64,000 nt of DNA from NCBI GenBank assembly GCA_018401645.1, contig JAGYKK010000012.1:16521-80520 (forward strand), in the 5' to 3' direction. Numbering within the stretch: the first letter of the stretch is position 1; the number at the start of each line of letters is the position of its first letter. Position numbers and translations under genes: made by a program. Below the pieces are notes generated by a model. The model saw only the letters and a list, made by a program, of their open reading frames with translations, did not search any database and was not told the DNA's origin. The DNA is from Mycobacterium sp. (GTDB lineage Bacteria; Actinomycetota; Actinomycetes; Mycobacteriales; Mycobacteriaceae). Of the stretch, positions 18,824-27,345 are shown piece after piece.

Positions 18824-19968
18824 GACGCGGGCTGACCCGCCTCACTGGCTTGGGCGGCTTGGCGGCGCAGGTTTTCCTCGACCTCCACGTGCCACTTCTC
18901 GTTGGCCTTGGTGGTGTCCACCTCGAGTTCGAAGCGATCGGTCATGTCCGGTGAGATGTCGGCGACGTCAACATAGAACTGCTGATACCACCGGCGCATC
19001 TGGTAGACCGCACCGTCTTCTTCGACGAGCAGCGGATTTTCGATACGGGTCTTGTGCTTCCAGATCTCCACATCCTGCAGGAAGCCTTTGCTGACACCGG
19101 AGGTGAACGCGGATGAAATCCGTTCTGTCGTTTCGTCATCGAGGCCCTTGGGCTTCTCGATGATGACGCCCCACTGCAGCATGAAGGAGTCCTGATTCAC
19201 CGGATAGTGGCAGTTGATCAGGATGGACTCGGCCTTGAAATCGCCGTAGGTGTTGTGCAGCCAGTTGATCATGAACGACGGCCCGAAGTAACTGGCCTCG
19301 GAATCCAGATGTGACTCGCCGTAGGCGGTACCCATGCCACCAATGTCCGGACGGCCGACGTTATGCAGATACTGGGTGGCGACCTGGCCCTCGAAGACGT
19401 TCTTGAAATACGTCGGCAGTCCGTAGTGGATGTAGTAGAAGTGCGCCATGTCGGTGACGTTGTCGACGATCTCGCGACAGTTGGAGCCCTCGATGAGCAT
19501 CGAGTTCCAATTCCAGTCGGTCCAGTCACTGCTGGCCTGCTCGGGAATCTCGGGGATGCGGACCTCGGGTTGCGGCGGATTGCCTTCGTGGTCGTGCCAG
19601 ACGAACAGCAGGCCGGCTCGCACGTCGGTGTGCCAGGAACGGGTGCGGGCCAGTTTCGGAGTGCGCTTGGCATACGGCACCAGTTTGCAACGGCCGTCGC
19701 CGCCCCACCGCCAGTCATGGAACGGGCAGGCGACCTCATCGCCCTTGATGGTTCCCTGAGACAGGTCGCCACCCATGTGTCGGCAGTAACCATCGAGCAC
19801 GTGCAGTTCGTTCTTCGAGTCCGCGAACACCACGAGTTTGGTGCCGAACGCATGAATCGGGTGTGGTTCGCCGTCGGTGAAGTCACGAACCGGGCCGAGG
19901 CAGTGCCAGCCGCGGGCGTAGCGATCGGGCAGGGTTCCGGTGTCGATATCGCGAATCTCGGTGGTCAT
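18820..19968 (-). CDS. kshA: 3-ketosteroid 9-alpha-hydroxylase oxygenase KshA
   Basis: Terminal oxygenase of the Rieske-type 3-ketosteroid 9-alpha-monooxygenase. It hydroxylates C9 and, with KstD, opens ring B. It has 382 residues. The Rieske [2Fe-2S] ligands are Cys62/His64 in YCRHMGGDLSQG and Cys81/His84 in ACPFHDWRWGG. The mononuclear iron histidines lie five apart in DMAHFYYIHYG. A KstR operator lies 29 bases upstream. The reductase gene kshB is not in this window. Confidence 0.97.
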   Translation of the reverse strand: MTTEIRDIDTGTLPDRYARGWHCLGPVRDFTDGEPHPIHAFGTKLVVFADSKNELHVLDGYCRHMGGDLSQGTIKGDEVACPFHDWRWGGDGRCKLVPYAKRTPKLARTRSWHTDVRAGLLFVWHDHEGNPPQPEVRIPEIPEQASSDWTDWNWNSMLIEGSNCREIVDNVTDMAHFYYIHYGLPTYFKNVFEGQVATQYLHNVGRPDIGGMGTAYGESHLDSEASYFGPSFMINWLHNTYGDFKAESILINCHYPVNQDSFMLQWGVIIEKPKGLDDETTERISSAFTSGVSKGFLQDVEIWKHKTRIENPLLVEEDGAVYQMRRWYQQFYVDVADISPDMTDRFELEVDTTKANEKWHVEVEENLRRQAAQASEAGQPAS

Positions 19969-19996
19969 GTCGCCCCTCCAACTGTGTGTCTCTAAC

Positions 19997-20010
19997 TAGA
20001 ACACGTTACA
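19997..20010. promoter_or_regulatory. KstR operator upstream of kshA
   Basis: TAGAACACGTTACA keeps the AACnnGTT core with one outer mismatch to the palindrome. It lies between the ltp3 stop and the kshA start, giving kshA its own promoter. Confidence 0.88.
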
Positions 20011-20036
20011 GTTTTCCGTCGTCGGCAACAACCCGC

Positions 20037-21215
20037 TCAGACCTTGGACGGCTTCTCGCTGCCGACGACCCACATCGAGTAGTACTGCGAACCGCCGCCA
20101 TAGGCATGCCCGAGAGCCTTCTTGGCACCGGTCACCTGGTGTGCCCCGGCCTTGCCCATGACCTGGATCGCGGCCTCGGCGAAGCGGATCAGCCCTGAGG
20201 CCCCGATGGGATTCGAGGACAGCACCCCGCCGGAGGGGTTGCACGGAAGTCGGCCGCCGATCGCGGTTTCGCCGGCCTCGGTGAGTTTCCAGCCCTCGCC
20301 CTCGGGCACGAAGCCGAGGTTCTCCAGCCACATCGGCTCGAACCAGGAGAACGGGACGTAGATCTCGGCGACGTCGATTTCGTCGATCGGGCTGGTGATG
20401 CCGGACTCCTTCCAGAGCGCGGCGGCGGCGTCGCGACCGGCCTGCGGGTTGACCTGGTCACGACCGCTGAAGGCAATCGGTTCGGTCCGCAGTGCGGTGG
20501 CATGAACCCATGCCACCGGATGCCCCTCGGCGACCCGCTGGTCGGCAATGGCCTCGTCGCCGATCACCAGCGCGGCCGCACCATCGGAGGACGGACAGGT
20601 CTCGTCGAACCGGATCGGATCCCACAGCATGTTCGACGCCATCACCTTCTCCAGCGTGATGTCCGGCTGGTGCAAATGCGCCAACGGGTTCTTAGCGCCG
20701 TTGAGCCGGTCCTTGACCGCCACCATCGCCCCGATGTTTGACGGCGCGCCGGATCGGCGGATGTATGCCCGGATCAGTGGAGCGAAGTAGCCGCCGGCCC
20801 CCGCGCCCACCGGCTTGGTGAATGGCACCGGAATCGACAAGGCCCACATGGCATTCGACTCCGACTGCTTCTCCCATGCCACCGCCAGCACACGGTGGTA
20901 CTTGCCGGACTTCACCAGGCTCGCGGCCACGACGCCGGTCGATCCACCCACCGACCCCGCGGTGTGCACCCGGATCAGCGGCTTACCCGTGGCGCCCATG
21001 GCGTCGGCCATGAACAGCTCGGGCATCATGACGCCCTCGAAGAAGTCGGGCGCCTTGCCGACGACGACGGCATCGATATCGTCGAAGGTGGACCCGCTAT
21101 CGGCCAGCGCACGGTCGATGGCTTCGCGAATGAGGCCGTTCATCGATACGTCGTCGCGTTTGGCGACGTATTTGGTCTGGCCGGTGCCCAGGACTGCGGC
21201 GAGGTTCTTAGCCAT
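20037..21215 (-). CDS. ltp3: Thiolase-like aldolase/lipid-transfer protein Ltp3
   Basis: A 392-residue thiolase-fold protein of the SCP-x/Ltp group. Segments include AAVLGTGQTKYVAKRDDVSMNG at the N terminus (positions 3 onward) and GRLPCNPSGGVLSSNPIGAS near the C terminus. Ltp3 and Ltp4 are known from rhodococci and mycobacteria as aldol-lyases needed for side chains branched at C24, as in plant sterols. Here ltp4, ltp3 and a DUF35 gene form one operon, matching the aldolase plus DUF35 design of Ltp2-ChsH2. The ATG shares one base with the ltp4 stop. Confidence 0.92.
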   Translation of the reverse strand: MAKNLAAVLGTGQTKYVAKRDDVSMNGLIREAIDRALADSGSTFDDIDAVVVGKAPDFFEGVMMPELFMADAMGATGKPLIRVHTAGSVGGSTGVVAASLVKSGKYHRVLAVAWEKQSESNAMWALSIPVPFTKPVGAGAGGYFAPLIRAYIRRSGAPSNIGAMVAVKDRLNGAKNPLAHLHQPDITLEKVMASNMLWDPIRFDETCPSSDGAAALVIGDEAIADQRVAEGHPVAWVHATALRTEPIAFSGRDQVNPQAGRDAAAALWKESGITSPIDEIDVAEIYVPFSWFEPMWLENLGFVPEGEGWKLTEAGETAIGGRLPCNPSGGVLSSNPIGASGLIRFAEAAIQVMGKAGAHQVTGAKKALGHAYGGGSQYYSMWVVGSEKPSKV

Positions 21216-22282
21216 CAGGCATCCTTCCCTTCGAGCACGGCGACCAGATTCTGTTGCAGCACCGGGCCGCTGGTGGCGTGCGCCAGCACTCGTTGCGCCG
21301 AGCGAGTGAAGATGTGTCGGGCGGCGAATCCGATTCGCTCGAGACCGGTGGAGAACATCGGGTTGGCGGCCAACGCGCCCCCGGACGGGTTGATCTTCGT
21401 CGAGGGTCCCAGCCCGATCGCCTCAGAGAGAATCAGCTGCTGGTGGGTGAACGGGGCGCAGATCTCGGCCACGTCGATGGACCTGGAATCTCCGCCGGTT
21501 GCCGCACGTGCGCACGCAGCGGTGGACGCAGAGGTGGTCAGATCTCGCGCGCCGAGGACCGGGGTCTCGATGCGATGTTCGAAACCCGTGATCCAAGCCG
21601 GGTTTTCGCGAAGTTCACGGGCTCGGTCGCCGGCGGCAAGCACTATCGCCGACGCGCCGTCGGTGATCGGTGCTATGTCATGGCGGCGCAGCGGGTCGGC
21701 GAAGTACGGCCGATCGAGCAACTCCGCGACCGTCTTGGCCGGCTTCTCGTGGTCGGTGCGCCCAGCCGCAGCGAAGCTATCCAACGCCACCTGAGCCATC
21801 TGCTCAGACGTCCACTTGCCGGCGTCGAGGCCGAGACGGGCCTGCAGGCCGGCCATCGACACCGCATCCGGCATCAGTGGAGCGACTGTGTAGGGATCGG
21901 TCTGCAAAGCCAGCACCCGGCGCAACGTTCCGGCGCTTGATTTGCCGAAGCCGTACACCAGTGCGGTGTCGACCTCGCCGGTGAGGATCTTGATGTAGGC
22001 CTCGTACAGCGCCCATGCGGCGTCCATCTCGACGTGGCTCTCGTTGATCGGTGGTACCGCGCCGATGGCGTCGATCGCGGAGAGAAACGAAAAAGCGCGC
22101 CCGGCAAGGTAATCCGAGGACCCGGAGCACCAGAACCCGATGTCGGTCTGCTTGATGCCCAACTCCGCGTAGAGTTCGGCGAAGCAGGGCATCAACATTT
22201 CGATGCCATTGGTGGTACCTGCGGTGCGCCTCACGTGCGGCGCGTGGGCGAAGCCGACGACGGCTACCTCGCGGTCAGTCAT
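21215..22282 (-). CDS. ltp4: Thiolase-like aldolase Ltp4
   Basis: A 355-residue thiolase-fold protein paired with Ltp3. It starts VAVVGFAHAPHVRRTAGTTN and has INPSGGALAANPMFSTG at the site equivalent to the thiolase His-containing loop. It probably forms a heteromeric aldolase with Ltp3, organised by the upstream DUF35 protein. The pair are thought to act on C24-branched sterol side chains. It lies 12 bases after the DUF35 gene and overlaps ltp3 by one base. Confidence 0.9.
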   Translation of the reverse strand: MTDREVAVVGFAHAPHVRRTAGTTNGIEMLMPCFAELYAELGIKQTDIGFWCSGSSDYLAGRAFSFLSAIDAIGAVPPINESHVEMDAAWALYEAYIKILTGEVDTALVYGFGKSSAGTLRRVLALQTDPYTVAPLMPDAVSMAGLQARLGLDAGKWTSEQMAQVALDSFAAAGRTDHEKPAKTVAELLDRPYFADPLRRHDIAPITDGASAIVLAAGDRARELRENPAWITGFEHRIETPVLGARDLTTSASTAACARAATGGDSRSIDVAEICAPFTHQQLILSEAIGLGPSTKINPSGGALAANPMFSTGLERIGFAARHIFTRSAQRVLAHATSGPVLQQNLVAVLEGKDA

Positions 22283-22294
22283 TGATCGCCTCTT

Positions 22295-23275
22295 CTAGAG
22301 ATGGTGCTTGAAGGTGTCGTACTCGGCGTCCGGCTCGCCTGTGGGCCGGAAGTGTTCTATGTTGTCGATCCCGAGATCCCACTCCTCGCGGGGTTTCCAT
22401 ACCGCTTCGACGCGCATGCCCATCCGGACGTCGGCGGCGTCGATCTCGGTGACCAGATGCAGGAATGGAATGTCGGCACCGTCGAGCAGGACGTAAGCCG
22501 CCACGTACGGCGGTTTGATGCGCTGCCCGGCGAACGGGATGTTGATGATCGCAAACGTCGTCACGGTGCCTTTATCGGACAGTTCGACGAAGTGGTCGAG
22601 AACCTGTCCGGTGGCCGGATCAGCCTCCCGCGGTGGGAAATACACCTTGCCGTCTTTCGACGACGTAGCGCCGAGGAGCTTGCCTTTCTGTAGCGCACGC
22701 AGGTAGATGCTCTCCGGCGCCGAGGCGGTGTGCTGCACCTCCAATCGCGCCGGGCATATCATCAGCGTGACCGGGTCGCGGCCGTCGGCGGCGTCGCTGA
22801 CCGGTTCGGCGTCCTCGCCGGCCACGAAGTACGCGATGTCGGTGATAGCCCCGACTGGCTCGTCCACCCAGTGGGCGTGCACCCGGTCCCCGGTCTTGAC
22901 CTCACCGTCGACCGCATGCAGCAGAGCGGTGTCGGCGCCGTCGAGTTTGATCAGCGCCCAGGCGAACGGACGGTCGAGTGGCTGGCCATCGAGCGGTTCG
23001 GGTTGCCAGGTCCACGACAGCACCGTCCCGACACTGGAAACTTCCACCATCTCGCTCAGTGGCGCATAGGTGACCGGGTCGTATTCCGCGGCCGGGACCA
23101 GTACCCGCCCGTCGGTGCCCCGCACCCCGAGGATGCGCCGGCTGCGCAGAGCGGTAAAAAACGAACTCAGCGTCGGTCCGACTGAACGGGTGTAGTCGAA
23201 AGAGAACCGCAGTGGCGCCGAAAGCGGTGGTTCGTGGGATTCAATCAGGGCCGGGGTGCGTTGGCGGACGGTCAC
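22295..23275 (-). CDS. Tandem DUF35 OB-fold protein, partner of Ltp3/Ltp4 (Rv3521 type)
   Basis: A 326-residue protein with two DUF35 (rubredoxin-like plus OB-fold) modules. They are roughly residues 15-160 and 175-310, each with a PP-type strand and a GxVLSWTW or GTVTTFAI beta segment. DUF35 proteins bind thiolase-like aldolases and acyl-CoA, as ChsH2 does for Ltp2. I chose the GTG at 23275 because it lies ten bases from the KstR box. The longer frame upstream crosses the operator and has no similarity. It is first gene of the DUF35-ltp4-ltp3 operon. Confidence 0.88.
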   Translation of the reverse strand: MTVRQRTPALIESHEPPLSAPLRFSFDYTRSVGPTLSSFFTALRSRRILGVRGTDGRVLVPAAEYDPVTYAPLSEMVEVSSVGTVLSWTWQPEPLDGQPLDRPFAWALIKLDGADTALLHAVDGEVKTGDRVHAHWVDEPVGAITDIAYFVAGEDAEPVSDAADGRDPVTLMICPARLEVQHTASAPESIYLRALQKGKLLGATSSKDGKVYFPPREADPATGQVLDHFVELSDKGTVTTFAIINIPFAGQRIKPPYVAAYVLLDGADIPFLHLVTEIDAADVRMGMRVEAVWKPREEWDLGIDNIEHFRPTGEPDAEYDTFKHHL

Positions 23276-23284
23276 AGCATCGAG

Positions 23285-23298
23285 TAGAACAGGTTCTA
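23285..23298. promoter_or_regulatory. KstR operator, DUF35/F420 oxidoreductase divergent promoter
   Basis: TAGAACAGGTTCTA keeps the outer palindrome but has AG rather than AC as the central dinucleotide. It sits between the ltp operon and the divergent F420-oxidoreductase remnant, 10 and 46 bases from the two starts. Confidence 0.88.
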
Positions 23299-23344
23299 GT
23301 AATCGTGGCAAGAATCGCCCTCCTGGGGCGGAAAGGCGGCACAG

Positions 23345-24375
23345 GTGAAGCTGGGTCTGCAACTTGGGTACTGGAGTGCGCAGCCTCCGCCAATCACGCC
23401 GAACTGGTGGCTGCCGCCGAGGCCGCGAACTTTCGACACGGTGTTCACCGCCGAGGCGTGGGGCTCGGACGCGTTCACTCCGCTGGCCTGGTGGGACGAG
23501 AGACCACCCGGATGCGGCTGGGCACCTCGGTGGTGCAACTCTCCGGGCCCGGCACCCCGACCGCGTGTGCGATGGCGTCGCTGACGCTCGATCATCTTCG
23601 GGCGGGCGGCATATTCTGGGTCTTGGCGTGTCCGGTCCGCAGGTGGTGGAGGGGTGGTACGGCCAGCGGTTTCCGCCGCTGGCCCGCACCCGGGAGTACA
23701 TCGATATCGTCCGCCAGGTATGGGCGCGGCAGGCCCCGGTGACCAACGCCGGTCCGCACTATCCGCTGCCGCTGACCGGTGAGGGCACCACCGGCCTGGG
23801 TAAGGCGCTCAAGCCGATCGTGCATCCACTGCGCGCCGATATCCCCATCATGCTGGGCGCGGAGGGTCCGAAGAACGTCGCGATGGCGGCTGAGATCTGC
23901 GACGGCTGGTTGCCGATCTTTTACTCCCCGCGGATCGCCGACATGTACAACGAATGGCTCGATGAGGGCTTCGCCCGTCCCGGTGCGCGCCGCACCCGTG
24001 AGGACTTCGAGATTTGCGCCACCGCGCAGGTGGTCATCACCGACGACCGTGCCGGGACCTTCGAGATGATGAAGCCCTTCGTCGCGCTCTACATGGGTGG
24101 GATGGGTTCTGAGGACACCAATTTCCATGCGGAGGTGTATCGGCGGATGGGGTACGGCCAGGTCGTCGACGACGTCACCAGCTAAGTTCCGGTCGGGCCA
24201 GCGCGACGAGGCCGCCGCAGTCATTCCCGACGAACTCGTCGACGACGCCGCGATCGTGGGCGACATCGACCACGCACGCAAACAGATCGCCCTCTGGGAG
24301 GCCGCCGGCGTCACCATGATGGTCGTCGGCGCGCGCAGCCCCGAGCAGATCAACGAACTCGCAGCGCTGCTCTAG
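23345..24375 (+). pseudogene. F420-dependent LLM-class oxidoreductase (Rv3520c type), about five frameshifts
   Basis: The pieces together give a full luciferase-like F420 oxidoreductase: MKLGLQLGYW, NHAELVAAAEAANF, FDTVFTAEAWGSDAFTPLAWW, GRETTRMRLGTSVVQLSG, SGGRHILGLGVSGPQVVEGW and the C-terminal KQIALWEAAGVTMMVV. These segments lie in successive frames, with breaks near 23390, 23431, 23495, 23600 and 24182. The first two breaks compensate. Each looks like a single-base gain or loss. No uninterrupted product exists as written, although the longest intact piece keeps most of the barrel. It lies divergent to the DUF35-ltp4-ltp3 operon under the same KstR box. Its sterol role is unknown to me. 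Confidence 0.9.
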
Positions 24376-24395
24376 GGGATTGCTTGCGAGTCGGC

Positions 24396-24409
24396 TAGAA
24401 CACGTTCTA
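24396..24409. promoter_or_regulatory. KstR-type palindrome between two convergent 3' ends
   Basis: TAGAACACGTTCTA is a perfect KstR site, identical to the one at 15238. It lies between the end of the F420 gene (24375) and the end of the minus-strand ADC-like gene (24435), with no gene start nearby. It may be a relic of a lost gene or promoter. Confidence 0.85.
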
Positions 24410-24434
24410 GATTGGCCGGGTGGAGACCCGGTGT

Positions 24435-25154
24435 TCAGCCCAGGATGTTGGGGTCGCCGAACGTCATGTCCACGTTGCCGACCGATCCGGACATCATCGG
24501 GCGCTTTGGGAGACCGAGGGAGGCGAGTTCCTTCGCGTAGGGATGATCCCCGAGGCGAAGGGTCGCGCCGCCGGGTCGGAAACGCACACCGGAATTGACC
24601 ATTTCCCACGGCACCTCACGGGTGGTGCCATCGGCGTAGGTGTAGGTCTTGAGCACCTGCGGACCCGAACGCAGCGACGGGATCGGCAGCCCGCGTCTGA
24701 ACTGCATGGCGGCGATGAGGGAACCGCCCTCGGACACTTCGAATCCGAACGTTCCCGAGTCGCGCACGCGGAAATCCGCCATGATTTTTGGGAATCCCCA
24801 GATGGTGCGGCCTGCTTCGAGGGTAAACGCTTGATCAACCGGCAGATGGTGGATGAATGCCGCGGCGTCGGCCAGAGCTTTGAGGCCGCCGGCGGTCGAC
24901 CCCGGCGGATTCACCATGATGCAGGTACCGAACTCGTTGTAGCTGCCGAGGTCTCCGTCGATGTAGCGGGCGAGCATCAACGTCACCACAGCCCGGCCCG
25001 GGCGGAATTCGCAGACCTTCAGGCCGCTGTAGTCGATGAGCCGCTGAGTTGCGTCTGCGGGAACCGAGAACATCGCGGTGTGTACGTCGGCTTTGCGGAC
25101 TCGCACGGGCATCGTCAGCACGGTTCCGGCAATGGTGTGTTGGGCTGCGGGCAT
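24435..25154 (-). CDS. Acetoacetate-decarboxylase-like protein (Rv3517 type)
   Basis: A 239-residue protein of the acetoacetate decarboxylase superfamily. Segments include RPGRAVVTLMLARYIDGDLG, YNEFGTCIMVNPPG and TIWGFPKIMADFRVRDSG. In true decarboxylases the Schiff-base lysine lies in this last region, and a Lys is present in WGFPKIMA. The substrate in the sterol regulon is not known to me. I chose the ATG at 25154. The 56-base divergent gap to cyp142 contains no AACnnGTT site, so regulation of this pair is unclear. Confidence 0.82.
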   Translation of the reverse strand: MPAAQHTIAGTVLTMPVRVRKADVHTAMFSVPADATQRLIDYSGLKVCEFRPGRAVVTLMLARYIDGDLGSYNEFGTCIMVNPPGSTAGGLKALADAAAFIHHLPVDQAFTLEAGRTIWGFPKIMADFRVRDSGTFGFEVSEGGSLIAAMQFRRGLPIPSLRSGPQVLKTYTYADGTTREVPWEMVNSGVRFRPGGATLRLGDHPYAKELASLGLPKRPMMSGSVGNVDMTFGDPNILG

Positions 25155-25210
25155 GTAGATACTGTAGGCCGCGCCGATCCGGGGCAAGTGAAGATCGTGG
25201 AAGGTAATCG

Positions 25211-26515
25211 ATGACTGCAATCCATCGCAGCAAACCGGACGTCGATCTGACGGACGGCAACTTCTTCGCCGACGGCGGCGCCCGCGAGGCGTACCGCTGG
25301 ATGCGATCCAACGAGCCGGTGTTCCGGGATCGGAACGGCCTTGCCGCCGCGGCGACATACCAGGCGGTGCTTGACGCCGAACGCAACCCGGAATTGTTCT
25401 CCTCGGCTGGCGGTATCCGCCCGGACAATCCGGCCATGCCGTACATGATCGACATGGACGATCCCGCGCACCTTTTGCGGCGCAAGCTTGTCAACGCCGG
25501 GTTCACCCGCAAGCGGGTGACCGATAAGGCCGCCGGTATCGACACCCTGTGCGACGCGCTCATCGACGCGGTGTGCGAGCGAGGGGAGTGCGATTTCGTC
25601 CGCGATCTTGCCGCGCCGCTGCCGATGGCCGTCATTGGCGACATGCTCGGGGTGCTGCCGGAAGACCGGGCGACGCTGCTGAAGTGGTCTGATGATTTGG
25701 TGTGCGGTCTGAGTGCAACCGCCGACGAGGCAACCCTGCAGGCGGTCATGGAGGCCTTCGCCGGCTATACCGCGTTCACCATGGAGACCATTGCCAAGCG
25801 CCGCGCCGAGCCGACCGATGACCTGTTCTCCATCCTGGTCAATGCCGAGGTCGACGGCGAACAACTCTCCGATGACGAGATCCTTTACGAGACGCTGCTG
25901 ATCCTGATCGGCGGTGACGAGACCACCCGTCACACGCTGTCGGGGGGCACCGAACAGCTTCTCCGTCATCGTGATCAGTGGGAGCAGTTGGTGGCTGACG
26001 CTGCGCTGATACCAGGGGCGATGGAGGAGATGCTGCGTTGGACCTCGCCGGTGAAGAACATGTGTCGGATGGCCACCGCCGATACTGAATTCCACGGTAC
26101 GGCGCTGCGTGAGGGCGACAAGATGATGCTGTTGTTCGAGTCGGCGAACTTCGACGAAGCGGTGTTCGGTGATCCGGAGAATTTCCGCATCGATCGGAAC
26201 CCGAACAGCCATGTGGCGTTCGGTTTCGGGACGCATTTCTGTTTGGGTAATCAGCTGGCCCGGCTGGAACTCAGCACGATGACCCGCAAGATTCTTCAGC
26301 GCCTGCCCGACCTGCGACTGGCTGACGACACGAGGCTGCCGGCTGCGGCCGGCGAACTTCGTCAGCGGGCTGGAGAAGATGCCGGTGGTTTTTACCCCGA
26401 TCAAGCCGGTGCTGGCCTAGCGTCGCTCCGAGCGACGAGCGTGGGCCTGGGGTACCGAACCCGGGCGTTGTGTGTGCACAACACCCACGCTCGGAGGCGG
26501 ACTAGCGCATCTTGA
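25211..26515 (+). CDS. cyp142: Cytochrome P450 CYP142, C terminus altered by a 1-base insertion
   Basis: Steroid C26/C27 monooxygenase that oxidises the cholesterol tail to the acid, functionally parallel to CYP125. The I-helix reads [12 protein letters not shown] and the heme loop [17 protein letters not shown] with the Cys ligand, so the catalytic core is intact. After DTRLP the sequenced frame becomes non-homologous and runs to 26515, overlapping echA19. The normal ending [18 protein letters not shown] lies in another frame and stops at 26420. One extra base near 26341 (CTGCCGGCTG) explains this. A ribosome-binding GGAAGG precedes the ATG. Confidence 0.9.
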   Translation: MTAIHRSKPDVDLTDGNFFADGGAREAYRWMRSNEPVFRDRNGLAAAATYQAVLDAERNPELFSSAGGIRPDNPAMPYMIDMDDPAHLLRRKLVNAGFTRKRVTDKAAGIDTLCDALIDAVCERGECDFVRDLAAPLPMAVIGDMLGVLPEDRATLLKWSDDLVCGLSATADEATLQAVMEAFAGYTAFTMETIAKRRAEPTDDLFSILVNAEVDGEQLSDDEILYETLLILIGGDETTRHTLSGGTEQLLRHRDQWEQLVADAALIPGAMEEMLRWTSPVKNMCRMATADTEFHGTALREGDKMMLLFESANFDEAVFGDPENFRIDRNPNSHVAFGFGTHFCLGNQLARLELSTMTRKILQRLPDLRLADDTRLPAAAGELRQRAGEDAGGFYPDQAGAGLASLRATSVGLGYRTRALCVHNTHARRRTSAS

Positions 26516-27284
26516 ACTGCGGGGCGCGCTTCTCCTTGAACGCCATCGGCCCCTCCTTGGCATCCTCGGAGAGAAACACTTCGATGCCGATTTTGGTGTC
26601 GATTTTGAAAGCGTCGTTCTCGTGCAGTCCCTCGGTCTCACGGATCGAGCGCAGGATGGCTTGCACCGCCAGTGGGCCGTTGGCCGCGACCACGTCGGCG
26701 ATCTCCAATGCCTTTTCCAGCGCTTGGCCGTCGGGTACGACGTGGCCGATGAGTCCCATCTCGAGGGCCTCGGCGGCGGTGATGTGTCGCCCGGTCAGCA
26801 ACAGTTCGCAGGCGACCGTATAGGGAATCTGGCGCACCAGGCGCACCGCCGACCCGCCCATCGGGTAGAGACTCCATTTTGCCTCGGAGATGCCGAACTT
26901 CGCGCTTTCGGCGGCCACCCGGATATCGGTGCCCTGCAGGATCTCGGTTCCGCCCGCGATGGCCGGGCCCTCGACGGCGGCGATCAATGGCTTGGTGAGT
27001 CGGCGGCCCTTGAGTAGGCCGTCAATGCGGGTCGGGTCGTAGCCGCCGCTCTTAAAGGAGTCGCCCGGGGGCGCCTTGGTGGCCGCCTTGAGGTCCATGC
27101 CCGCGCAGAAATAGCCGCCGGCCCCGGTGAGGACACAGACCCGGATATCGGGATCGTTGTCGACGCGGTCCCAGGCCTCGACCATGATCGAGAGCATCTC
27201 CCCAGAAAGCGCGTTGCGCGCCTCGGGCCGGTTCATCGTCACGATGAGGGTGTGTTCGCGTTGTTCGATGAGGGCGTCGGCCAT
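26502..27284 (-). CDS. echA19: Enoyl-CoA hydratase EchA19
   Basis: Crotonase-family hydratase of 260 residues that hydrates steroid enoyl-CoA side-chain intermediates. The oxyanion-hole segments [11 protein letters not shown] and [19 protein letters not shown] are typical. The catalytic glutamates lie in the GGTEILQG and [12 protein letters not shown] regions. The ATG at 27284 was chosen over an upstream in-frame start that would extend into the divergent fadD19. It is expressed from the KstR box between it and fadD19. Confidence 0.92.
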   Translation of the reverse strand: MADALIEQREHTLIVTMNRPEARNALSGEMLSIMVEAWDRVDNDPDIRVCVLTGAGGYFCAGMDLKAATKAPPGDSFKSGGYDPTRIDGLLKGRRLTKPLIAAVEGPAIAGGTEILQGTDIRVAAESAKFGISEAKWSLYPMGGSAVRLVRQIPYTVACELLLTGRHITAAEALEMGLIGHVVPDGQALEKALEIADVVAANGPLAVQAILRSIRETEGLHENDAFKIDTKIGIEVFLSEDAKEGPMAFKEKRAPQFKMR

Positions 27285-27320
27285 CGTTCTCCGCCTTCCG
27301 GTCGCGAGGTTGAGAAAAAA

Positions 27321-27334
27321 TGTAACACGTTCTA
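27321..27334. promoter_or_regulatory. KstR operator, echA19/fadD19 divergent promoter
   Basis: TGTAACACGTTCTA fits TnnAACnnGTTnnA. It is 11 bases before the fadD19 GTG and 36 bases before the echA19 ATG. Confidence 0.9.
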
Positions 27335-27345
27335 GTTTAGATTCC

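Noticed and set aside
20037..22282. Ltp3 and Ltp4 as ordinary acetyl-CoA acetyltransferases (thiolases)
   Set aside because: They lack the typical thiolase Cys loop and sit with a DUF35 partner, which fits the Ltp aldolase group better.
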